A stretch of DNA of 64,000 bases from Branchiostoma floridae (lineage: Eukaryota; Chordata; Leptocardii; Amphioxiformes; Branchiostomatidae): assembly GCF_000003815.2 (NCBI RefSeq), contig NC_049984.1, positions 26,533,668 to 26,597,667 on the forward strand. The letters run 5' to 3'. This document shows positions 32,986-44,809 of this stretch, in pieces (within the stretch, counting starts at the first letter, position 1; each line of letters begins with the position of its first letter). The position numbers were made by a program, and so were the translations under genes. The notes below the pieces were generated by a model. It made no database searches. It saw nothing but the letters and a program-made list of their open reading frames with translations, and was not told the DNA's origin.

Positions 32986-33333
32986 ACTGTTCTATTAATT
33001 AAGTCTAATATTCCAAAGCAGCTGTAACAGTTTTAGATGACCGTTATGTTTCAAGGCGCAGGGTGGGTGGGGATCAGAAAAAAAATTTTGTTGTGTTGTC
33101 ATAAATATTGTTATTAATTTCAACTTCAAGGTAAGACTAGGACTACGTACTGTCTTGTTTTTCTTCCTCCATGAAACTAAAATTTGTGTTGAATTTGAAT
33201 CATTACATTACGGCAACTTCACCTACATTACGGACCAAAGTAACTTTCTTTCTCAAAGTCCACCGTCTGCAGATCCCTTTGCTGGCCACTTCTACGAGAC
33301 GATGCGATTCAGAATACTGCTTTCAACAAAGCT

Positions 33334-33690
33334 TTGACAATAGAACACATGATGAACATTTCAAGCCGATATCAGAATTGTACTGTTTCAGGTTTACATC
33401 CAGATCTGCAGAAACGTAGGTTTCCTTACAGAGCGATGAAGAAGGGTAAGGTGGTGGTGGAAGGTCTCCCAGAAAGCTTTTTCCTAAAGAAGGCATCTGG
33501 CATGGGCACTGAGAAACTTAAAACCCTGTTGGAGCATAGAAAAAGAATTTCTATTCAAGCCGCCGAACAAAACTATACAAGCATCAGTCGAAGACTTACA
33601 CTTGGTTATGTTTCTGTTTCGCAAGATACGGCTTGTACTACCTGCGGACAATGCAGCGCCTCCCACCTGAAGTACTTCAACGCTTCATGA
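33334..33690 (+). CDS. Unidentified basic exon
   Basis: The frame reads SGLHPDLQKRRFPYRAMKKG, KVVVEGLPESFFLKKASGMG then RRLTLGYVSVSQDTACTTC and stops. It is Lys/Arg-rich with coding-like composition. I do not recognise the family. It overlaps the next entry, so a frameshift between them is possible. Confidence 0.35.
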   Translation: MTIEHMMNISSRYQNCTVSGLHPDLQKRRFPYRAMKKGKVVVEGLPESFFLKKASGMGTEKLKTLLEHRKRISIQAAEQNYTSISRRLTLGYVSVSQDTACTTCGQCSASHLKYFNAS

Positions 33691-33985
33691 GAGGTGAACA
33701 CACCAGGCGTCACAAGAGACAACTTCATGTGTTACGGGCATGGTCTAAATGGCATCATAGGCATTACCATGAAGCCCGAAACCCTGAGACAACGGCCATA
33801 CAGTATGCACACCTGTAGCATAATCGTTCAAGCTGTTGCGGATCTGTCGGTTAGCATAAATCTTTGGGTTTGTCCGGTTTTGACAGCAGTCATCACGAAG
33901 GGTAAAAATGTAACAAGTAACAGCTGCCAACAGGACTGGTATTCTGTATCAGCTGTCCTAGAAAATAGTGTTCTCTATATGTAGA
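33640..33985 (+). pseudogene. TE-type protein fragment with LPPEVLQRF and GIIGIT blocks
   Basis: One frame gives LPPEVLQRFMRGEHTRRHK. After a shift, the frame from 33694 gives MCYGHGLNGIIGITMKPETL and YSMHTCSIIVQ. Together they follow the order of an uncharacterised TE-encoded family common in cnidarians and amphioxus (GEHT.RH then MRYG.G..GIIG.TLKP, from memory). The catalytic nature is unknown. Downstream DNA to 34240 has only short broken frames. Confidence 0.4.
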
Positions 33986-33989
33986 CCTC

Positions 33990-36825
33990 TCTGCACTTTG
34001 ATCAGAACCAAGTGACCTTGCATCCAATGATGGCATTTATTACTACAAGAAAGAAGTAGACGAGGAGACTTTGCCTGTGAAGCATGCCATTATCAGTAAT
34101 GCTAATACATGCCACTGATGACCAACAGAAGGATGCTAGCGGAGTGAAGCCATCATCAAGACTGTTGAGAAGGAATTGGGAGTCACACTGGAGACGAGTA
34201 TAATATATGGTTGTTCAGTCCAGTAGAAGAAAGCCTCCTATGATCTGTCTGTAAGACAACAGCCAGCTACAGGGGGAAAGCTCTACGACACAAGCCATGT
34301 TTAATTTGTATGTGGTGGCCTTAGAGCAAGTGTTACAGGTAGCTGCTAACAGGCTGCTGTAAGTGGAAAAAATACCACCTGCAATGTTGCTTAATTTGAA
34401 TGCTTAAAAATGAGATCTTCAGCCATCTGTTGGTTGTCTTCAAACTGACACTAGGACCAAGAGCAAACGGAGTGAAACATCATTTGTGGCCTTGACATCC
34501 AGCAAACCCATCTAACTAAGCTGAACCAGCCCCCACCGTACTAGAGGCACAGTCCCCGAAGTCTGGGTTTCCAAGAGGCTGGACAACTGTAATAACAGAC
34601 CTGGCTAACAAACCCTGAGTAAGCTGGATGTCCTGCCATTACCAATAATTTTGCTCTTTGCTATGTTTGTAGTTGTTTCTCGGTGTAGGGAAGAGTAGTT
34701 GCAGCTGCTGCTTTTGATCTCTCCAAGAGGCTGGTACTCCTGGTAGTGTTGAGACAACATCCTGCTCTGGACATTGAGGTGATTTGCCACACTTGTACAG
34801 AACACTTCAGAGATCACCACAGCCATGTGACATGCTGAACTCTTGTGAGTTGATCTGTGGGAAAGAAATACATACATTATTGCATAACTTTATAAGACAA
34901 GACCGTAGAACTAGAAACAAGAATTACTGTAACATTAAAAGGATACAAGCCTGACCAAGGCGATTTACAACATAATTCGGTGAACACAAAGAAAGCGTGA
35001 CCAGACCACGTCACCCAGGTCCTTTGTTCTCCGAACAACGGACTTTCATTCGTAAAATCACTTTAAAAATATCGCCCGCAGACTCCCGGTTCCACAATTG
35101 TTACATCACACCGACATTGACCAGGATTTCGGCAAAATGTCATTTTCCTCGCCACTTTCCCCCACATACGGCAGTCATTACCCGCCCAACAAAAACAAAG
35201 AAAAAAAAACAAAATTTATCCCTCGCCAGGAGTATTTTTGGAGCTTCAAGTTGTCGCCAAACCAAATACACTACAAGTTGTCTGTAAATGCTTTTCTAGG
35301 CAAAGTGAAGCTAAACAAGTGCTTTAAAAAAGCTGGCATTTTGCCAAGGTTTGCGTGTGTAAACGCTTTTTTCTAGTTATTGGAATGTGCTGAAACTATT
35401 GTTTATATTAAATAGATGTCAAAAAGGAAACAAGAACAATTGAAAATCACCCTTCCCCTGGACTCGAACTCGGGTCGCACGAGTCGCACGGACCGTAGCT
35501 CTGCAAATCAGGCTGACGTCACAGGTATTTGTGTAGTGACCCCTGAACCCGGAAGTCACTTCCCTGCATCTTGGTGCACTTTTCCGAAAACGATATATCA
35601 GCGATCGTTTACCCCCTGCTTTAAAACTTTTACATTGTCACGGTCTCCATAGTACGTACTACAAATCTGATTAGTTTGAAGGTCCAGTTCTTTTTCGATA
35701 TTACAGGGCGATCAATGAAAAATCGTGGCGTGTTCGGAAAAATTTTTGCACTGGAAATCCTACTAATAGTGAATATTCCAACCAAAATTTTAAAAACACA
35801 ATACAATGCCTGTTTTTTACTGTTTCTGAAAGAGCTAATCAAGAGGAGTAAAATGCTTTTTAAATGGTGAAAGGTAAGTGTGTGAATATGTCGCATTATT
35901 TTCATGTTGAGTCATGATGTTACACTGCATCAACAGTACAACTTTACACTTGTATAATAAAATATACATGACAAATGTTTGTACTAATAAGAGATAAAAT
36001 ATCAATAGGTAGACATTGTTTAAACACTAAATTTATTAGGATAAGTTCAACATTTTCCAAGGTCAAAGGCTATCTTCAGGATACATACAATCGACATAGA
36101 TTTCTTTGATGTACCGTAGTGCAGGTACACACTGTACATGTACTTCTCCTTATTTAATCAATACTAATAATGCATTTGTAAACAACTTTTTACAAAAACA
36201 ACAGTCTTACTTATTATTTTCTGTGGTAGCAACAGTATTCTGTAACAAACTTAATGCTAATGGAACTGGCTGCACCACTACCATTCAATATCTCCGCTCC
36301 GCTCTCCGGTCTAATATCAGCTACATCTGGGAGTTTGTACAATCTACATTCCACCTGGAAAACAAAATTATTTGAGTTTTATGATTAACATATGTCTACC
36401 ATGGTGATAATGTTCTTCCATCTGAGGGGATGACGACCTACTCCAGTACCATGTCTGATGTTCATCTACATTTCTTTCTTATGACTTCTTTCTTTCTTGT
36501 GACGAAAGAATCAGAATGATCCAATAATGAAATAAAAAATTCAATTAAGAAAGAAAGGCAAGTTGGGGTAAGTAGATAAATACCTGCAACAAGATGGAAG
36601 GAGGTAAGTGTCACTGTTTCTGCGACTGAACCTCAGTACCAACTGCGACAACCTCGCCCAGTCGTTAGGAACCTGGCTGATAGTAGAGACAAGAGTATAA
36701 TATTGCAGGTAAGTACAGATATATGATTTTTGCTACACCAGAAAAGTCAAGCAAAAAATCCTTTGGCACAATCTGACAGAGAATACACAATCTGTTTGCA
36801 CAAATTTTTCACGTTGACACTGAAA
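33990..36825. other. Long stretch without a supported gene
   Basis: Several short frames exist (for example 34605-34877 minus; 35098-35376 plus with KTKFIPRQEYFWSFKLSPNQ) but none can be assigned. At 35455-35520 the minus strand has 'cgagttcgagtccag', a pol III B-box-like segment. A short splice-like segment (about 36604-36712, 'gaggtaagt' to 'gcaggtaagt') might be an exon. Confidence 0.35.
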
Positions 36826-36830
36826 ATTTC

Positions 36831-37110
36831 ATTAGTGGTTTGAAAAATTCGGGCATAGGTTCCCGGCTGACCCCTAACCGGGGGCCACGGTGCTTCAAAT
36901 TCAACAAGTGAAAAAATACACAATGGTATTTTAGACTTGGAATGAGGCAAGAAATGATTCACACGAACAGTAACAATGACATTGAAAATACAATTAGATA
37001 TTTTCTAAAAATTGGGCATAGGTTCCCCGGCTGACCCCTAAGCAGGCCATGGTGCCTCAAGTTCAACAAGTGAAAAAAAATACTAGTACACAACAGGCCA
37101 AGCAATGATC
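36831..37110. repeat. Two-copy tandem repeat, about 180-bp period
   Basis: 'gggcataggttcccggctga' with the following 'caacaagtgaaaaaa' occurs at 36850-36920 and again at 37014-37080. Confidence 0.7.
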
Positions 37111-37399
37111 CATATGTACAATGTACTAAAGAAAGCAATAAACTAAGAATAATTAATAAGAAATAATTACTAAGAAACATTTTACATACATGTAAGTTTC
37201 ATGATTAAAACATGGATAAAGAAACACTGCATAGAAATTTGCTGGGATATTGACTTGAGAAAAAAAAATTTGTTCAAAAGCACATTTTCTTCAACACGCC
37301 CCCCTCCCCCAAACACTACAAGTTGTATCAAGTATTTTACCTTGAAATTCTTCATCCATAGCGTCGAAACAGGTTTTCTTGTGCCGCTTCAGTCACATA

Positions 37400-37575
37400 T
37401 CCTCCGTTTCTGAGGGGCACGCAGCCCAAAATTTGGCGCGTCAGGATCACGCGGCGCCGCCCGCCGGCCGGCCAAATCGGGGCGATCGTCAGGGAAAACA
37501 GCCCAGCGCTTCGCCGTACTGCAGAGGGTTTTCGCGGATCAAATTATGAATATTCGCAAGGGCCTCTGGGACGCT
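37400..37575. other. Short CpG-rich segment
   Basis: About 170 bp with dense CpG (gcggcgccgcccgccggccggcc) in AT-rich surroundings. It could be a promoter or CpG island remnant. No frame is seen. Confidence 0.35.
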
Positions 37576-37591
37576 ATATGTAAGTGTTATG

Positions 37592-38861
37592 TATATGTCA
37601 CAGGGGAGATTGGAATCCAGGGGGATTCGGAATCCTCCTAGGGGAGATCGGAATTCCAATCTCCCCTAGGAGGATTCTGAATCCCCCTAGGGGAGATTGG
37701 AATTCTAATCTCCCCTAGGGGAAATTGGAATTCTTCTGTATGTCCAGTCTTCCCTAGGGGCATTCCAGATTCCCCTAGGGGACATTGGAATTCTTCTGTC
37801 ATTCTACTGCAATTCCAATCTCCCCTAGGAGAATCAAGAATTCTCCTAGCTAAGGAGAGATTGGAATTCTACCAGAACTATAGTCAAGGATGTTACACTA
37901 TTGTCACTTTTACAATTACTAGTACATGTATATTGAAGGATACCAAACGTGTGTCACTTCTACAACGTTAACTACACTTAAGTCTGACTAGTGAAATGTA
38001 CTGATCTGAATAGGTGTGAAACTGTAACATCTTGAAACTGTGATTGATATTTTGGCATTTTGGCACTTTGATCACTTTTCAGTTGTTATTGTTCTTCCAA
38101 AGTTGCGAAATGATTCTTGTCAATGTTAACTACACTGAAGTCTGACTGTTGAAATGTACTCATAGCTGTTAATTTTGCCAAATTTTGAACTGCAGGCTTT
38201 GATTGGAATATGACCTCTAAAGTATGGAGTCACTAACTTATAATGGCATATGCAAATGTGCTAATTTACATATTGGTGACATTTGCATACCATTATATTA
38301 TTATGAGTTAGTTACTCAAATGATTCAGTCTACTTTCCAAAACAATTTCATCCATTCTGATTATTGGTAGCATCAAAGATTGTCCTGGCAGAATTCTGGA
38401 TTCTCCTCTATTACTAAATGTTGGAAAATATTATGTTTAATGAGCTATAGTATAGTATAGGATAATGTGCTATTGTACACTATAGAGAAGTATTCTTAAT
38501 CTTAGATTGTCAGCAAAAAGACAAGTGTTAGATATAAAGCATAAGATATGATGATTTATTCTTAGAAATAATTATAAATCCTTTGTTGCATTGTTTGAAA
38601 CTTTGAATCCATTCATGGTAGATTCAAAGATTATCCTGGTAGAATTCCAATCTCTCCTAGGAGAGATTGGAATCCCAGTAGAACTCCAGAAGAATTCTAA
38701 TCTCCCCTAGGGGAGATTGGAATTCCGATCTCCCCTAGGAGGATTCCAGATTCTCCTAGGGGAGATTGGAATTCTGATCTCCCCTAGGGGAGATTGGAAT
38801 TCCAATCTCCCCTAGGAGGATTCCGAATCCTCCTGGATTCCAATCTCCCCTGTGACATATA
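37592..38861. mobile_element. 1.27-kb inverted-repeat element made of nested palindromes
   Basis: The ends TATATGTCACAGGGGAGATT and the exact complement extend inwards for more than 70 bp. Each arm (37599-37870; 38625-38854) is an array of subunits of about 24 bp carrying GGAATTCC and CCTAGG palindromes (cctaggggagattggaattc). The interior (37880-38620) is AT-rich and non-coding, with an internal repeat, 'gttaactacactgaagtctg', at about 37966 and 38121. A short AT-rich target is likely, but the terminal palindrome prevents defining it. Confidence 0.8.
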
Positions 38862-39070
38862 TATATTCGATTTATTTGGAAAACATTTCATCTTTATGAA
38901 TTGCTAATGCATGGTTAAATGTTAAAGCAATTATTTGATGATATGCTGCACCAATCTAAGGAATATCATACTTCATTTATTAAATTCAATGAAATATCAG
39001 GGGCAATTACGGACCACAAACAATGACTCATGACAGAGCTTTTAAGAAGTATACAAATTCTTAGCAGATA

Positions 39071-39274
39071 CTGTAAATCACTTTATCTTCACGGTTCCAA
39101 ATTTTCACGGTCTGAGAAAATTGAACTTGTTCTCGGAACTATATGTTCACTGTCGAGGCAAGTGCACATGAAAAAAGTCTGTGAATTATTTATCGGTAAT
39201 GATAAGTTCACGTTACAGTCGTCACCGTGAAAACAGTGAACATAACATTACAGTGAAAAAATCAGGAATTACAG
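39071..39274. mobile_element. 204-bp MITE with CTGTAA ends
   Basis: Ends CTGTAAATCACTTTATC and ...GGAATTACAG, with TA at both flanks (39069-39070, 39275-39276). Subterminal 'cacggt'/'accgtga' repeats. A Tc1/mariner-like target; non-coding. Confidence 0.6.
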
Positions 39275-39276
39275 TA

Positions 39277-40139
39277 TTGAACAGGTCCGTTCATCACTCC
39301 ATCACAACGGCCACTATTCTGGCCTCAGAGCATTTTGCCGCTAAGGCGGCAAAATGCAAAAAATACCTAAAATTCAAAGACACATTCTGTCATACCGAAT
39401 ATCCAAACTCACCTCAAATATGGCCGCCCTGCACTGACTGAATTCCACCCAGAACCAAAGCACTTCTCCTGTATCAGTGCGCGTAAACATCTGGAATGCC
39501 GTCAGACTCCAAATGAAATACATACATATAGTTTACAACGCCATAAATTACAAACAATAGAGTGAAATAGTCAAGAACAAACAAAAAGTCTAACGTATCG
39601 ACATATTGATAGAACGTCTCCTTTCTCGGTAGGAGTATTTTATGGCGGCCCCTGTGTACATTCCGTCTGGGGAGGGTATTCGGTGAAGCTGAATGACGAA
39701 CGAACAGCACGGAGGCTTACTTAGGGGTTTTCGAAGCACGCTTGTTAAAAAAAATATACTGTAACAAATTAACACGTAAGGCCACAGGAAGTTAGTTGTA
39801 TGGATGCTGTAATAGTTGGCAAATCTTATCGTCTTGATGTTGAAATTTGCTTTGTGGCCCAAAAATACATTTTTGTCATCTGCCATGTTGGGTGTCCAAT
39901 AGGAAAAATGTAAGACCAAGGAGGTTTAAATAGGACATAATCAAGCTAAAGACAAGCCAGGAGCCAGTTTGTGATTGGATACAAGCAGCAAAAGTATTAA
40001 ACGCTATTATAAAGATGTGTCGATTTGTCAAAGCTTTGATGATATTGTTATTTATAGTCCGAGCACTAGTACGGGAATCAATATAACTACATAGTGTTCG
40101 TCAGTACAAGAGCCCCGTGTCCTTTATCTCACTAACAAC
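39277..40139. other. No gene seen
   Basis: Short frames only. 39330-39352 contains 'ttttgccgctaaggcggcaaaa', a perfect-looking hairpin. Confidence 0.4.
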
Positions 40140-40290
40140 AACGTGTTGGGTCTAATGTGTTATACACACAAGTTTGTATACACCTACCTACCTACCTACC
40201 TTAGTCCCTTGACCTCCAGGTCGTTGGGGGGACAAGGTAGACATAATTATTAAAAAAAATGTGTGTATAACACATTAGACCCAACACGTT
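40140..40290. mobile_element. 151-bp hairpin element with perfect 31-bp inverted ends
   Basis: 40140-40170 (AACGTGTTGGGTCTAATGTG...) and 40260-40290 are exact reverse complements. The loop carries the CCTACC run and the ACCTCCAGGTCGTTGGGGGG motif also found at 1391-1436. Confidence 0.8.
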
Positions 40291-40449
40291 GATATGCAAG
40301 TTAGGCATTTCCAACATCATGTGACATCTGTATACTTAGTATGATGCTCAGTAGTAGATATCCACTTTAAAATCACCATGTTATTTGCGTAATTAATGAG
40401 GAAATGCAATACATGTTGAAAAGGATGTCTATTCAATACTTATACATAT

Positions 40450-41001
40450 AACATGTAAAAAGGTTAAGGGAAATATCGACAAAGATTGGCCGACAAATTA
40501 AAACCTATCGTATTGATATCCACAGTGGCCATTGGACAAGTGTGGAGAAAGGTACAGATACCGGAACTCCTTAACGAGGCACTTGTAGGGAAGTCACTGG
40601 AGGGGATGATCAGCAGCCTTATGGATGCGCTATTTACGACCAATGAGACGGTAGCTAGCTCATTCGAGGCCAATGAGAAGTGGAAGTTGAAACAGTTGGA
40701 TTGGAACAGGATGGCGGCAATGCGGGGTGAGTCGAATGTCTCGATTAATGGCTCGCACTAAATGACCTTTCAAATGATGGAAAAATATGCTTGCAATATT
40801 GAGGTAGAACAGGATCAGTACCGGGTCTTCACAAACAAAAGGCGCAGACACGGTTTTCAAAATGTTTGGATAAACCCATTCCATAACGCCAAAGTGGCCA
40901 AACATTTTAAAAACGTTGTCAAAGAAAGTCTGAAGGGCACGTTTGTTTCTGGCTTGCGGCAAGAAATAAGGAATTTAAGCATGTGTCTGTTAGACATCTA
41001 G
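40450..41001 (+). pseudogene. Duplicated module exon, copy 1 (coiled-coil)
   Basis: Paralogue of 53335-53680. The frame from 40486 reads IPELLNEALVGKSLEGMISS, LMDALFTTNETVASSFEA then LDWNRMAAMRGE, ending at a GTGAGT-like donor inside 'ggggtgagtcg'. The second open frame (40762-41001) reads QYRVFTNKRRRHGFQNVWIN and HFKNVVKESLKGTF. The helical heptad pattern suggests a TE-encoded coiled-coil protein. Its function is unknown. Confidence 0.45.
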
Positions 41002-41238
41002 GTTGATATCTAAGGGAGACTCTTCTTTTTTTCTGTGTGTAACTTATTGAAAATTTAATTGAAAAAAAAGAAATTTAAAGCAAACCACAAATCTATTTTA
41101 AATTCAAAACCGACTTTACTTGTGAAAATTCCATTTCATCAATCCAAAATCAACCAAATTGCGAATCAGTGCACATTGTTTAGAGATAGATAAAAGAAAG
41201 CTACTTATGGAGGACTTACAACACAGAATTAGTCTTTA

Positions 41239-41766
41239 GGCCACAGCAAGTAAAGTTTATGGATGACATCCGCGCGCTCATTAATTTTCGCCTGATTTCA
41301 GAAAAAAAAAAACAAGAATTTTTTTCTCCTTTGGAGATGGTCAACATGACGAGAAAGTACCAGAATGGGAAAGTCTGTTGTGTTTTAGCCTAAATTATTG
41401 TACTTGTAGAAGTCACACTAGCGAGGTAGCCATTACTGTAGTTATAGAAGTGAAACCAGCTGAAAAGCTGTTAAAGTGGCACCACTATGGAAGTCATGAG
41501 TGTAGTTGGCAACTTGGTAAGTAATACCAGTCTACCATACTAGTGTCGCTTTAACAACACCAGTTCACTTCTTGAATACGGGAATGAATGATTTGCTGTC
41601 AGTGCTACCATGTTTTGTCACTTAAACTCTTGTTACGACTTTAATGGTGTCTATTTTGAAAATTTAGCCATCTCGTTTTTTTTTACCAATCTTGTTTTTT
41701 TCGTCCTATCTCATTATTTTTGCGGTCTGCCAAGGATGTCATCCATAACATTTACGTGCTGTGGCC
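41239..41766. mobile_element. 528-bp Harbinger-type MITE
   Basis: Same family as 8429-8939: inverted ends GGCCACAGCAAGTAAAGTTT and complement, TTA on both sides (41236-41238, 41767-41769), the same internal 'attaattttcgcctgatttc'. Inserted within module copy 1. Confidence 0.85.
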
Positions 41767-42030
41767 TTAATCATGTTTAAGTTACTAAAACTCTTTAATT
41801 GTGTGATATTAGTATTGATATTCTGTAAATTCACTGCTGTAGAACTTGTCACAAAATGCTACGTTTTGGATAAAAATTGATTAAAGAAAACATTCTCTAT
41901 GTATATGAATGAATTTGTCAAATGTCATTCTGAGTATTGATGTGTTACGTCGAAGGGTGGCAGTCTACCGGCTATATAGATGCAGATACACTTGCCGACT
42001 CTTGTCAAAATTACTTACTGAGTTTGTTTG

Positions 42031-42240
42031 ATCAATCTTGGAACACCTTGCGACCATCAGCTATGAGGTTAGCTGGCCAGACGACCCGGCGTTTGTTACA
42101 AGATTGAAGAAAAGGGTGCAGAACAAATGCAAATCAGTGAGAAGCCAGCTCAGGAAGAAGGAAAAGAGCGCTGCTGCATGTCAGTCTGTCATAGACGACT
42201 TTGATATTAGTTTAAAAGATTTTACTATTCTTAGTCAGGT
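42031..42240 (+). CDS. Unidentified basic exon
   Basis: The frame reads YEVSWPDDPAFVTRLKKRVQ, then NKCKSVRSQLRKKEKS and ends before 'cttagtcaggttg' (possible donor). Basic and helical. It probably belongs to the same multi-exon gene copy as its neighbours. No family recognised. Confidence 0.35.
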
Positions 42241-42409
42241 TGTCCCAACCACTGTATTTACTACTTAAACAAACTGAGGACTACAGATTATTTCCCAAAT
42301 TTAAAAGCAGATGAGGAAATATAGTGTAGTTTAATCAACATCAAGAGGTGTCACGCCTGCCCCCCTCCAGAAATACTGACATTTGCATAATCTACATTGC
42401 ATACTGAAC

Positions 42410-42766
42410 GTTTTCAGATCATCTCGAGAAAGACTGAACAATTGCATAATGTGTTTTCAAGACGGATTAACATTTGCGATGAAGAACGAAGGAACAGTAG
42501 AAGGAATCCTAAAAATGATTATCACTACTTCTCCCTGATTGAAGCTGTTGAAACGCTGTACGGAGTTTCTGACATCGCACAGAAATCACGAGAAGACGCC
42601 GGCTAACGAGGTGCCCCGGTTCGTGCGAGAAATCCAGGCGACATCAAAGTGGAAAGCGTTGTACTCAGAAGATGAATTTTTCAAGGTACTAAAGGTGAAC
42701 TATTCTTACGGGGAGGGGGGAGTTGCTGAGAACAAAAATAAGTCGCGGCCCAGTGCGGAGCGCTAG
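42410..42766 (+). pseudogene. Unidentified exon with frameshift
   Basis: After an acceptor-like 'acgttttcag' the frame reads TEQLHNVFSRRINICDEERR and YHYFSLIEAVETLYGVSD, then stops. A +1 frame continues with EVPRFVREIQATSKWKALYS and EDEFFKVLKV. The continuity of composition suggests one exon broken by a shift near 42590. Confidence 0.35.
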
Positions 42767-43029
42767 CAGTACATTTGGAATGATCAGTAACAGAAATTTA
42801 GACAAGTATTAATTGTTTGTGTTTTAGACGTTTGAATCCATGCCGGTGATCAGTTGGCCACCCCCACTGTAAGCGCCAAACTTCTAATTCAAATCTGCCG
42901 CCATTAGTCAGCTAGTAAAATAAGATGTGCAAGCTCCCGCCAAAACTGGGCCACGTGACTATTAAAAACTCAAGGGACCCTACTCACCCAGGACTCAGAG
43001 AGAAACAGGCTTCTTGCTGGACTAGCAGG
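42767..43029. other. No gene seen
   Basis: Intron- or spacer-like. Confidence 0.35.
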
Positions 43030-43215
43030 AAGAAAGTAGGCTTCCCAAAAGGGGAAGAATCAGGACCTTCTTGCCGAGGAGTAAGAAGGATTAGGCTTCC
43101 CAAAGAAGGGGAGAATCAGGACCTTCTTGCCGAGGAGTAAGAAGGATTAGGCTTCCCAAAGAGGGAAGAAGCAGGACTTGCTTGCTAAAGGAAGGAAACC
43201 AGACTCCACTACAGG
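43030..43215. repeat. Tandem repeat, about 57-bp unit, 3-4 copies
   Basis: 'aggcttcccaaag' plus 'caggaccttcttgccgagga' recurs at about 43039, 43092 and 43149. A shorter ACTTGGAAxCGGACA-type pattern follows at 43265-43340. Confidence 0.75.
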
Positions 43216-43429
43216 AGAAGATCGGACCAGAGGAAGTTGGGAAGTCTGACCAGTTTTTCACGACTTTACCTGGAGTTGGACTTTACTTGGAAACGGACAC
43301 TACTTGGAATCGAACATTACTTGTTATCGGACTTACCGAACTTCTACAAGCTTTATTCTGCGGGCTATCATCATTCCGGGACTTGCACTTATCAAACAAC
43401 AGGCGGTTTGGTCCGTAACTTTGCAGCTA

Positions 43430-43865
43430 ATTCAGATGATCACTGATAAAGATATTGGTATAAAAAATTCCGAACGCCTGACCATGCTATTCACAGACCT
43501 ATTCTGTGTTGGGAAGCCATTCTTTAATATTGACCATGAGACATTGTGAAAAGGTACTGGACGAGGCCAAGTCTGACAATACGGCTGCGAGCTGCAATGG
43601 TGCATGAATGGCACAACAATGAGAATGTCTACAAATTTTCTCCGACCGATGTGAAATTTCAGACTGATGCCTTGCAGTACCTACGACGAGATGTTTTTGC
43701 TGGTGACATGGGGGATTTGATAGTCCTAACTGTGTCAAATGTACTGAATATTGCCATCATTCTCATTACTCCAGACGAAGACGTACTTTTTATTCCAGTG
43801 TTTCCTTCATAAGTGCTAGACAAAAGGGCCTGTATGTATCTTGCATTTGACAAAGCTGAAATCTT
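43430..43865 (+). pseudogene. OTU-like cysteine protease fragment
   Basis: Two frames joined across a stop near 43549 read MLFTDLFCVGKPFFNID then SLTIRLRAAMVHEWHNNENV, LRRDVFAGDMGDLIVLTVSN and IAIILITPDEDVLFIPVFP. This matches the helical 'LR..VV.EL..N...Y' and 'FAG..GD...LA.SN.L..PI.I' core of OTU deubiquitinase-like domains, which are often captured by invertebrate TEs. The catalytic Cys loop (D-x-x-C) and the terminal His motif (GHYD) are not visible, so it is partial or degenerate. Confidence 0.4.
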
Positions 43866-43889
43866 ATCCCTACTAGATCCACAAACCCG

Positions 43890-44165
43890 CTCATCCTAGG
43901 CACAAAGGTCATAAAGAAGACCTCATCAAGCTCTTCAAATAGAAGAGGAAGCCTGCAGCAAGCCACATCCTGGTTATCATGGTATCAGATGAGGACAGGA
44001 AAAACGAGCCGTACGCCTTCCCCATTCAGTTTGGCCCATGCTCCAGTTTGAAGGACCACTACGTCAGGGACCTGACAGACTGTGAAGCAACACATTACAA
44101 AGCTTGGCTTTTGCCAAGTATTTGCACGAACCATGAGATTCTTACGAATCTAATGTGATACACAC
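43890..44165 (+). pseudogene. Unidentified TE-gene exon
   Basis: A plus-strand frame near 43975 reads ILVIMVSDEDRKNEPYAFPI then QFGPCSSLKDHYVRDLTDCE. It is coding-like, lies directly downstream of the OTU-like part, and an upstream stop at 43940 breaks the frame. Confidence 0.3.
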
Positions 44166-44349
44166 GAATCACTATGCTAAATCGCACGAACCGCCGCCCC
44201 AAAGAAACAGTGGACAATGTAGTGAACGGAATAAGAAGGCTGCACATCGATAACACATCGATAAGAATGCCATTCCAACTCCTGGAGAATTCATCAAAGC
44301 CCAGTTAGCAAAACTGTAGTACAGTTTTAATACATTTTTTATTAACCAT

Positions 44350-44685
44350 GATTGTACAGGTACAAGCGGAATTTGACTCTGGATGTAGAGACGGAGCTGA
44401 GAGACGGTGCACCGTCTCTGATGACACTTCATAAAATAGCATCTAGTGGAACATCATGGAGTCACCAGCAAGAAATCCATGGACTTCGCAAGAAGCAGAT
44501 GAACCGGGATAAAGGGATAAATCAGAACAGTCCCACAGATAAGGTCCTCGTTTTATGGTAATTTTTATGGGAGTTCGGCCCAAAACTTGCCCTCATAGCA
44601 GGCAAGTTGGATAAGCTGGACACGCTCGAGAGAAAACTGGACTGGCTTACCGACAAGGTCAAGAAGCCGAAGAGTAAGGTAAGCC
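44350..44685 (+). pseudogene. Charged coiled-coil exon
   Basis: The frame reads YKRNLTLDVETELRDGAPSL and later GKLDKLDTLERKLDWLTDKV before 'aagagtaaggtaagc' (donor). A stop at 44562 interrupts it. Leu heptads suggest a coiled coil. Confidence 0.35.
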
Positions 44686-44809
44686 GCGCGTATATGTCTC
44701 AAACTACAACCAACCATTCTTTGCTTAACTTCTATTCTATTGGCATTGGCTTAAGTTGAACGGCCATTTCATCACTATGTCCTGTCGTTAATTGTGTTAC
44801 CCGTTTATT

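Noticed and set aside
40140-40290. rho-independent terminator
   Set aside because: Long perfect arms and animal context point to a foldback repeat, not a bacterial terminator.
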